Shown here: positions 7,031 to 12,013 of the stretch, in pieces
Position numbering within the stretch: the stretch's first letter is position 1
Layout of the letters: every line of letters begins with the position of its first letter
Assembly: GCA_036501845.1 (NCBI GenBank)
Contig: DASXZO010000084.1
Location: 1-12,013 of the forward strand
Length of the DNA: 12,013 bases
Origin: JBBREP01 sp036501845
GTDB taxonomy: Bacteria; Actinomycetota; Acidimicrobiia; IMCC26256; PALSA-610
Direction of reading: 5' to 3'
Notes under the pieces: generated by a model
Seen by the model: only the letters and a program-made list of their open reading frames with translations
Told to the model about the DNA's origin: nothing
Database searches by the model: none
Translations under genes and position numbers: made by a program

Positions 7031-7657
7031 GTGCAGGCGTGGGCGGAGACGTTGCTGAAACGCACGGCCGGTCGGTTCGAGCTCGCCGACGACGTGCAGT
7101 GCAGGGTGCGAGCGCGCGAGCGCCGCGACTTCCTTGCGAGCGTGCTCGGGCCCGGCGGCACCGGCGCCGAGCTGGGCGTGTTCAAAGGTCATCTCACCCC
7201 GGTGCTCACCGAGGTGACGCGGCCCGTGCGACTCTACGCAGTGGATCCTTGGTATCTCGCCGAACCCGAGTGGACATGGGCGCGGGGTCACCGATCCACG
7301 GTGCTTGGCCTCGCCGGAGCCCTGCGCCGATCGCGCCGTGCGATCGAGGACGGGATCGTGGAGGTACGGGTTGCCTTCGATACCGACTTCCTCGCCGACC
7401 TCGACGACGCCCACCTCGACTGGGCGTACGTGGACACCACGCATCAGTACGAGCACACGTGCGCCGAGCTCGATCTCCTGGCTCGGAAGGTGCGCCCGGG
7501 CGGAATCGTCGCGGGGGACGACTGGCAGACCGACCCTCACCACCGCCATCACGGGGTGAAGCGTGCCGTTGACGAGTTCGTCAGCGCCGGCCGGGCGGTG
7601 GTCGTTGGGGTCGACGAGGCACTCCACCAATGGGCCATCCGGCTGCCGGGATTATGA
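7031..7657 (+). CDS. Class I SAM-dependent methyltransferase, Methyltransf_24-like
   Basis: From GTG 7031 the product has 208 residues. ATG 6998 (219 residues) or ATG 6920 are alternatives. The frame is open back to 6773, but codons before 7031 lack the strong G/C third-position bias seen after it, and a -10-like TACGCT is placed for leaderless initiation at 7031. The core has GTGAELGVFKGHLTPVL as motif I, LYAVDPWYLAE as motif II, and HLDWAYVDTTHQYEHTCAELD followed by VRPGGIVAGDDW. The D..H.Y....D and PGG...GDD pattern is that of the Methyltransf_24 group, found among sugar and natural-product methyltransferases, often metal-dependent. VKRAVDEF near the end also fits. It is divergent from the neighbouring leftward methyltransferase and is the last polysaccharide-type gene before the secreted protein. 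Confidence 0.85.
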   Translation: MQAWAETLLKRTAGRFELADDVQCRVRARERRDFLASVLGPGGTGAELGVFKGHLTPVLTEVTRPVRLYAVDPWYLAEPEWTWARGHRSTVLGLAGALRRSRRAIEDGIVEVRVAFDTDFLADLDDAHLDWAYVDTTHQYEHTCAELDLLARKVRPGGIVAGDDWQTDPHHRHHGVKRAVDEFVSAGRAVVVGVDEALHQWAIRLPGL

Positions 7658-7663
7658 CAGTCG

Positions 7664-7692
7664 TTGCGACGTGAGCCGCGCTCACTTAGAGT
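7664..7692 (+). promoter_or_regulatory. Promoter of the CAP-domain protein gene
   Basis: TTGCGA (7664-7669) and TAGAGT (7687-7692) are exactly 17 bp apart and are the best promoter pair in the window. The start point would be near 7699, giving a leader of about 80 bases before the ATG at 7781. The promoter begins six bases after the stop of the methyltransferase gene. Confidence 0.6.
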
Positions 7693-7701
7693 GAGCCGCG
7701 C
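7671..7701. promoter_or_regulatory. Operator-like array of three GTGAGC half-sites
   Basis: GTGAGC occurs at 7671-7676 and 7691-7696, with its reverse complement GCTCAC at 7680-7685. The first pair is an inverted repeat with a 3-base spacer; the second pair has a 5-base spacer, TTAGA, that includes the start of the -10 element. The two forward copies extend to an 11-bp direct repeat, GTGAGCCGCGC, set 20 bp apart, about two helical turns. The array covers the promoter spacer and -10, where a bound protein would repress. Confidence 0.55.
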
Positions 7702-7780
7702 GGCCGCGATGGTGGAACGTTGGCGGCGCGATGTCGGTACGCAGCAGGGGGACCGACTCAATGGTGAAGGGGCTAGCAGA
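7699..7780 (+). promoter_or_regulatory. 5' leader of the CAP-protein mRNA, with stem-loop
   Basis: The predicted leader of about 80 bases contains GTCGGT and ACCGAC as a 6-bp stem around a 13-base loop that ends in a run of five G. The ribosome site AAGGGG (7767-7772) is eight bases before the ATG at 7781. The frame is open through the leader but has no good start there. A regulatory RNA is possible but not shown. Confidence 0.35.
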
Positions 7781-10414
7781 ATGATCGTCAATTCGCGTCT
7801 CGCGCGTCGGCGTTGGACGGCGGCCGGTGCCGTCGTGGTGATGTTGACCGCGTTCGTCGGTCCGCTCGCCGCGAGCATCGTGACCGCCACGTCCGCGGCG
7901 GCCGCAACGCCCGCAGGGCCGTTCACGGTCGACATGACCAACCGAGAGGACGTGCGCCAGTTCTACTTCCACGTGCACGACTCGTCGAACGGTGTCGACC
8001 CCGGTTGGACGGGAAGTGTGGCGGGTTGTAATCCCGGCACCGTGTCGCAGGACTACCTGAACGCGACGCTGACGCGGATCAACTACTTCCGCGCCATGGC
8101 GGGTGTGTCCTCGAACGTCACCCTCGACGCCACGGACAACGCCAAGGCGCAGGCTGCCGCGTTGATGATGAGCGCGAACGGCCAGTTGAGTCACGATCCG
8201 CCGAACACGTGGACGTGCTTCTCGCAGGACGGTCACGACGGAGCCGCGTCGTCGAACCTCGCGCTCGGCAACACCGGTCCCGACGCGATCGACCAGCTGA
8301 TGTTCGACGACACCGAGCTCGGCCATCGTCGCAACATGCTCTACGAAGGCACCGACGTGATGGGTTCGGGCAGCGTGCCCGCGAACGGCACCAACCCCGC
8401 GGCCGAAGCGCAGTACGTGCTCACCCCGTCGGTGAACCCGCTGCCCACTCCGCGCGACACTTTCATGGCGTGGCCGCCGAAGGGCTTCGTGCCCTACCAG
8501 GTGGTGTACCCGCGCTGGAACTTCAGCTTGGCGGGCGCCGACTTCACCAACGCCACTGTCACGATGTCGCAGAACGGCAACAACATCCCGGTCACGGTCG
8601 ACCCGACGATGTCGAACTTCGGTGATCCGGCGATGATCTGGGTTCCCACGTTGCCTGGGGTGGCCGACGGCCAGGCGTGGCCGAAGCCGTCCGGCGACCA
8701 GACCTACACCGTCACGGTTGCCAACGTTGTGGTCAATGGCGGCGCTCCGCAGAACTTCACGTACAACACCACGGTGATCGATCCGTCGGTCGGTGACGCG
8801 GCGCACGCTCCGAGCGGCTCTGCGACGCCCACCGTCGGACAGGCGAGCACCTACACGGTGCCGGCCGTTCCGAACGCCACGGGCTACGAGTTCCGCACCA
8901 CGCCGCTCACGCAGTCGACGTTCAGCGACGGCGCCGAGAACGGCTCGAGCAACTGGACCCTCAACAACAACGGCGGTGGTTACGACGCCGTCGAGACCAC
9001 CGACGTTGCGAGCGGCACCCACGCGTTCCAACTCGCGCAGACCACGTTCACAGGTCCTGACACGCTCACGTTGAACCGCACACTGGTACCAAGTGCGGCG
9101 AGTCAGCTCACGTTCGACAGCAAGGTTCTCAACTTCGACAACCTCGAAGCGAGCGTGCAGGTGTCGACCGACGGCGGGAACTCGTGGAGTGGCAACGTCT
9201 ACGACCAGAAAGACGGCAACGAGGGCGCTTTCTCGCACAAGACCGTGTCGCTCGCCGCGTACGCCGGTGAGCAGATCAAGATCCGCTTTGCCGTCGGTTA
9301 CCAGAACAACGGCGGCAGCGTGTGCGAGTGCACGAACAGCGCGTGGCACTTCGACAATGTGGCCCTCGCCAACACGCAGGAAGCCGGCACACCTGTGGTG
9401 GCGAACCAGAGCGCGAACCCGTCGTTCTCGTTCACGCCGCCGGCGGCCGGTACCTACGCCATCGACGTGCGGCCGGACTACTCGAACCCGACGTACAGCG
9501 GCGTGTTCAGTGCGGCGCTCCAGGTGACCGCGAGCGGCGGGGGCGGCACGACGCCGACACTCGGTTACGTCGACTCGAAGGGCAACGCCTGGGCAAAGCA
9601 AGGAGTCGGTGGAACCTGGACAAGAATCGATACGGGTGTAAGCGCGATCTCAGTTGCCAGCGACCCAGTGCACGGACCGGTGATCGCAGTGCTCACGCCG
9701 AACGGTGTCTACGCCAAGCAAGGTTCGATCACCGCGCCTTGGACGCGTGAGACGTTGGCTGGGGCGACTGCGGTTTCGGTTGCGACCGACAGCACGAACG
9801 GACCCATCATTGGAGTCCTCGAGCAGCCGGGCTTCTATGTCCGTCAGGGCTTGACGGGCACTTGGACGAAGGAGACGTTCTCCGGCGTCACGGGTATCTC
9901 GGTGGCGACGGATCCGACGCATGGACCATTGCTTGGGTACGTGCAGTCGAGCGGCGTGTACGCCAAGGTTGGGATTACTGGTGCGTTCACGCGCGAGACG
10001 TTGGCTGGGCCGACTGCGGTTTCGGTTGCGACCGACAGCACGAATGGACCGATCCTTGGGATCCTGCAGCAGCCGGGCTTCTATGTCCGTCAGGGTTTGA
10101 CGGGTGCGTGGACGAAGGAGACGTTCTCCGGCGTCACGGGTATCTCGGTGGCGTCTGATCCGACCCATGGTCCGCTACTTGGGTACGTGCAGTCGAGCGG
10201 TGTCTACGCCAAGGTGGGTATCACCGGAGCCTTTACGCGTGAAACACTGGGCGGACCGACGGCGGTCGCTGTGGCGACTGACAGCACCAATGGACCGATC
10301 ATCGGAATCAATCAGCAGCCCGGTTTCTACGTGCGGCAGGGTTTGACCGGTGCGTGGACGAAGGAGACGTTCTCCGGAACGACAGTGATCGCAGTTGGCG
10401 GTGTGAACAGCTGA
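7781..10414 (+). CDS. Secreted CAP/SCP-domain protein with C-terminal seven-repeat beta-propeller-like domain
   Basis: The product has 877 residues. ATG 7781 is chosen for its AAGGGG ribosome site and the signal peptide it creates: basic RLARRRW, a hydrophobic stretch (13-36) and a likely cleavage after A42 in a SAAAA run. Residues ~92-200 form a CAP domain: LTRINYFRAMAGV, an AQAAALMM helix, LSHDP with His138, SSNLALG, and ELGHRRNMLYEGTDVMGSG with Glu179 and His182. Residues ~205-340 may hold Ig-like strands. Residues ~380-530 look like a beta-sandwich (FSDGAENGSSNWTL to AWHFDNVAL), similar in style to MAM or immune-inhibitor-A C-terminal modules. A GGGG linker leads to seven repeats (592-877). 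No sortase signal or membrane anchor is visible. Enzyme activity is doubtful; bacterial CAP proteins have varied, mostly unknown roles. Binding to glycans or cell wall is inferred from the propeller. Confidence 0.88.
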   Translation: MIVNSRLARRRWTAAGAVVVMLTAFVGPLAASIVTATSAAAATPAGPFTVDMTNREDVRQFYFHVHDSSNGVDPGWTGSVAGCNPGTVSQDYLNATLTRINYFRAMAGVSSNVTLDATDNAKAQAAALMMSANGQLSHDPPNTWTCFSQDGHDGAASSNLALGNTGPDAIDQLMFDDTELGHRRNMLYEGTDVMGSGSVPANGTNPAAEAQYVLTPSVNPLPTPRDTFMAWPPKGFVPYQVVYPRWNFSLAGADFTNATVTMSQNGNNIPVTVDPTMSNFGDPAMIWVPTLPGVADGQAWPKPSGDQTYTVTVANVVVNGGAPQNFTYNTTVIDPSVGDAAHAPSGSATPTVGQASTYTVPAVPNATGYEFRTTPLTQSTFSDGAENGSSNWTLNNNGGGYDAVETTDVASGTHAFQLAQTTFTGPDTLTLNRTLVPSAASQLTFDSKVLNFDNLEASVQVSTDGGNSWSGNVYDQKDGNEGAFSHKTVSLAAYAGEQIKIRFAVGYQNNGGSVCECTNSAWHFDNVALANTQEAGTPVVANQSANPSFSFTPPAAGTYAIDVRPDYSNPTYSGVFSAALQVTASGGGGTTPTLGYVDSKGNAWAKQGVGGTWTRIDTGVSAISVASDPVHGPVIAVLTPNGVYAKQGSITAPWTRETLAGATAVSVATDSTNGPIIGVLEQPGFYVRQGLTGTWTKETFSGVTGISVATDPTHGPLLGYVQSSGVYAKVGITGAFTRETLAGPTAVSVATDSTNGPILGILQQPGFYVRQGLTGAWTKETFSGVTGISVASDPTHGPLLGYVQSSGVYAKVGITGAFTRETLGGPTAVAVATDSTNGPIIGINQQPGFYVRQGLTGAWTKETFSGTTVIAVGGVNS
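9554..10411 (+). repeat. Seven tandem coding repeats of ~123 bp, arranged as 246-bp pairs
   Basis: Units begin at 9554, 9677, 9803, 9926, 10049, 10172 and 10295 and encode 41, 42, 41, 41, 41, 41 and 39 residues. Units 3, 5 and 7 share GFYVRQGLTG and WTKETFSG; units 4 and 6 share SSGVYAKVGITGAFTRETL; units 1 and 2 are more diverged. The true DNA period is therefore 246 bp: 9803-10048, 10049-10294 and a final half. Units 3 and 5 share long identical stretches, including 45 bases around the WTKETFSG codons. The pattern of one aromatic, one ETxxG and one IsVAtD strand per unit resembles tectonin-type beta-propeller blades. Confidence 0.85.
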
Positions 10415-10454
10415 CCGACGCGGTCCACGCTCTGTCATGGTGAATCGTTTCGTA

Positions 10455-10483
10455 GTCTTGCACCGGTTCATCCGGTGCAAGAC
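10455..10483. promoter_or_regulatory. 12-bp perfect inverted repeat before the GH4 gene (operator candidate)
   Basis: GTCTTGCACCGG (10455-10466) and CCGGTGCAAGAC (10472-10483) are exact reverse complements separated by TTCAT. The left arm overlaps a -10-like TAGTCT (10453-10458); a weak -35, CTGTCA (10432-10437), lies only 15 bp upstream. The ribosome site GAAAGGA starts three bases after the right arm. This geometry suits a dimeric sugar-responsive repressor; it could also fold as an RNA hairpin or end the preceding transcript. Confidence 0.6.
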
Positions 10484-10497
10484 ACGAAAGGACTGTC

Positions 10498-11778
10498 ATG
10501 CGTGAGGCGCCCACGATCGTTCTGATTGGCGCGGGATCGACATCGTTTGGTTTGTCGACGATGCACGACCTGTATGGCGACGACGTGTTCCGCGGCGCCA
10601 CTCTTCGGCTGGTCGACCTCGACGGTGCCGCGGTGGAGCGCGTGCGCACGCTCGCCGGCGCGCTCGAGGCCGGTACCAGTCAGGGGATCACCGTCGAGGC
10701 CTTCACCGACCGGCGCGAGGCGTTGCCGGGCGCCGACGCGGTGGTGATCTCCGTGGAGGTCGACCGCGATCGCCGCTGGGTGCTCGACTACGAGATCCCG
10801 CGCCGCCATGGCGTGGAGCACGTGCTCGGTGAGAACGCAGGGCCGGGCGGCATGTCGCACGCGCTGCGCACGATCCCGCTCGTCGCGGGCATCGCCCGCG
10901 ACGTGGAGGCACTTGCGCCCGACGCGCTGCTCATCAACTTCACGAACCCCGAAGGCCGCATCTGCACCGCCTTCCGCCGCCACCTCGACCAGCCGATCGT
11001 GGGGCTGTGCCACGAGGTCGAGCTCGCGCGCCGGCGCTTCGTGGACGTGATGGGCCGTCCGATCGAGTGTCGCGCTGCAGGCCTCAACCACCTCACGGCA
11101 CTTGTGACCGCGCGCGACGCCGACACTGGCGACGACCTGACCGCCGAATTGCACGATGCAGTCAACAAACTCGAGGACGGCGACGGCGAGACGTACGGCT
11201 TCGTGCGCTATCTGCACGACCGCTTCGGCGCGGTGATCGCCACGAGCGACAGCCACGCCGGCGAGTACTACGCCGAGGCCGTCGAGCACGCCCAGCCGCA
11301 CGACTTCGTGCAGAGCCAGGGCGAACTGCGCGACGTGATGGACAAGGTCGCGGGCATGATCATCGAGGGAAAGATCGACCTCGGAGCCTTCTTTGCCTAC
11401 GAGACCAGCGAACCATTGAAGGGCATCTTGCGTGCTGCGATCTCGGGTGAGCCCGAACGCATCGCCTCGGCGATCCTGCCGAACGACGACCTGATCCCCG
11501 ACCTGCCCGCCGACTGCGCGGTCGAGGTGAGTGGGATCGCCCGCGCTTCGCAGATCTCCGGCGACCGCAGCGACGATCTCCCGCTCGCGTTCGCGGCCAC
11601 GCTGCGCCACGAGGTGGCGATCCAGCAGCTCGTGGCCGACGCAGCGTTTCTCGGTTCGCGTGAGGCGGCGTTGCAGGCGCTACTGCTCGACCCGGTGGTG
11701 GGTTCGTCGCGGGCGGCCGAGGCGATCCTTGCCGACTACGAGGATGCGCACCGCGACCTGTGGCCCGCCCTGGCCTGA
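10498..11778 (+). CDS. Glycoside hydrolase family 4 enzyme (alpha-galactosidase/alpha-glucosidase-like)
   Basis: The product has 426 residues; ATG 10498 follows GAAAGGA by five bases. GH4 enzymes are cytoplasmic and use NAD+ and a divalent metal in a redox elimination mechanism. The N-terminus has the dinucleotide loop IGAGSTSFG (Gly11, Gly13, Ser14). GENAGPGGMSHALRTIPLV (111-129) and LINFTNPEG (145-153) are typical family blocks. Metal-site motifs are GLCHEV with Cys171-His172 and AGLNHLT with Asn197-His198. SHAGEYYAE later matches the region that supplies active-site residues. The CH form rather than CN at 171-172 suggests an unphosphorylated-sugar enzyme of the alpha-galactosidase/glucuronidase side, but the tryptophan often seen after NH is absent, so substrate is open. 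No sugar transporter or regulator gene is adjacent. It ends tail to tail with a leftward gene. Confidence 0.9.
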   Translation: MREAPTIVLIGAGSTSFGLSTMHDLYGDDVFRGATLRLVDLDGAAVERVRTLAGALEAGTSQGITVEAFTDRREALPGADAVVISVEVDRDRRWVLDYEIPRRHGVEHVLGENAGPGGMSHALRTIPLVAGIARDVEALAPDALLINFTNPEGRICTAFRRHLDQPIVGLCHEVELARRRFVDVMGRPIECRAAGLNHLTALVTARDADTGDDLTAELHDAVNKLEDGDGETYGFVRYLHDRFGAVIATSDSHAGEYYAEAVEHAQPHDFVQSQGELRDVMDKVAGMIIEGKIDLGAFFAYETSEPLKGILRAAISGEPERIASAILPNDDLIPDLPADCAVEVSGIARASQISGDRSDDLPLAFAATLRHEVAIQQLVADAAFLGSREAALQALLLDPVVGSSRAAEAILADYEDAHRDLWPALA

Positions 11779-11794
11779 GGTCCGCGCCAGGCGG
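11765..11794. terminator. Hairpin at the GH4 stop, possible shared terminator
   Basis: CCGCCCTGGC (11765-11774) can pair with GCCAGGCGG (11786-11794) with one bulged C and an 11-base loop. It spans the GH4 stop and ends one base before the stop codon of the convergent gene. No T run follows, so the role is inferred from position. Confidence 0.35.
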
Positions 11795-12013
11795 TCAGTC
11801 CACGGTTTTGCTGGCCGCGGCTTGGCCCGGGAATCCCATACCACCCGTGATGCCGGAGCGGCCGCCCCCTATGCCGCCGCTCCCGGACTTCCCGCCCGTG
11901 CCGACGGTGACCAGAGCCGCGTTCAAGGACGTGATCGCGCCGCTGCCCGCGGTGAGCGCGCCGATGCTCGGTCCGCCGGAGGCGCCGCCGCCACCGCCGC
12001 CTCCTCCACCGCC
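11795..12013 (-). CDS. Glycine-rich protein, C-terminal end only (5' part outside window)
   Basis: On the minus strand a frame is open from the right edge to TGA at 11797-11795, giving the last 72 residues of a protein. It starts with ten glycines and continues GASGGPSIGALTAGSG, then SLNAALVTVGTGGKSG, more Gly/Ser-rich sequence, and ends FPGQAAASKTVD. Alternating polar and hydrophobic residues between glycine runs resemble repeat-rich secreted or surface proteins of the PE-PGRS-like or collagen-like style; no homology is claimed. Third codon positions are mostly G or C, and the stop sits 16 bp after the GH4 stop, the spacing expected of a real convergent gene. Function is unknown. Confidence 0.65.
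   Translation of the reverse strand, partial: GGGGGGGGGGASGGPSIGALTAGSGAITSLNAALVTVGTGGKSGSGGIGGGRSGITGGMGFPGQAAASKTVD

Noticed and set aside
7682..9601. Long leftward open frame (639 codons) opposite the CAP gene
   Set aside because: It is antisense to a gene with signal peptide and recognisable domains; its product is an Arg/His/Val-rich composition typical of a GC-rich shadow frame, with no domain.
9803..10411. CRISPR-like or mobile-element repeats
   Set aside because: The repeats keep the reading frame, have a multiple-of-three period and encode protein repeats; there are no short spacers, transposase or terminal inverted repeats.
1..12013. tRNA, rRNA, transposase, phage or attachment sites
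   Set aside because: No tRNA-like cloverleaf, rRNA segment, integrase or insertion-sequence gene was recognised; all long stretches are explained by the genes listed.

Overview
The window looks like a chromosomal segment of a high-GC actinobacterium. The third codon position is mostly G or C, several genes start with GTG, gene pairs overlap by ATGA or GTGA, and promoter-like sequences have the actinobacterial TANNNT -10 form, in one case placed so that the transcript could begin at the start codon. The gene mix would fit an environmental lineage such as Acidimicrobiia, but that placement is inference and no marker gene is present.

Positions 1-7657 form a surface-polysaccharide region. A truncated GT4-type glycosyltransferase, a Wzx-like flippase and a methyltransferase run rightward with overlapping ends. 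They meet two leftward overlapping methyltransferases at a strong hairpin, probably a terminator serving both sides. A divergent spacer leads to an initiating sugar-phosphate transferase, then a low-molecular-weight protein tyrosine phosphatase, a leftward methyltransferase and a divergent rightward methyltransferase. A plausible scheme is that the phosphoglycosyl transferase loads the first sugar on undecaprenyl phosphate, glycosyltransferases extend it, five different methyltransferases could decorate sugars or lipids, the flippase exports the unit and the phosphatase regulates the process. No polymerase or tyrosine kinase lies inside the window.

Positions 7658-11778 hold a secreted 877-residue protein and a GH4-family glycosidase. 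The secreted protein has a signal peptide, a CAP/SCP domain, a beta-sandwich-like middle and seven C-terminal repeats of about 41 residues that are probably a seven-bladed beta-propeller. Its promoter contains three copies of the half-site GTGAGC. The glycosidase has a 12-bp perfect inverted repeat just before its ribosome binding site. A leftward glycine-rich gene runs off the right edge.

The least ordinary features are regulatory: a 22-bp perfect palindrome covering the phosphatase start codon, with an eight-codon mini-ORF ending exactly at that start; the operator-like array in the CAP-gene promoter; and the inverted repeat before the GH4 gene. The CAP-plus-propeller protein, with its 246-bp near-identical repeats, is the most distinctive gene product.
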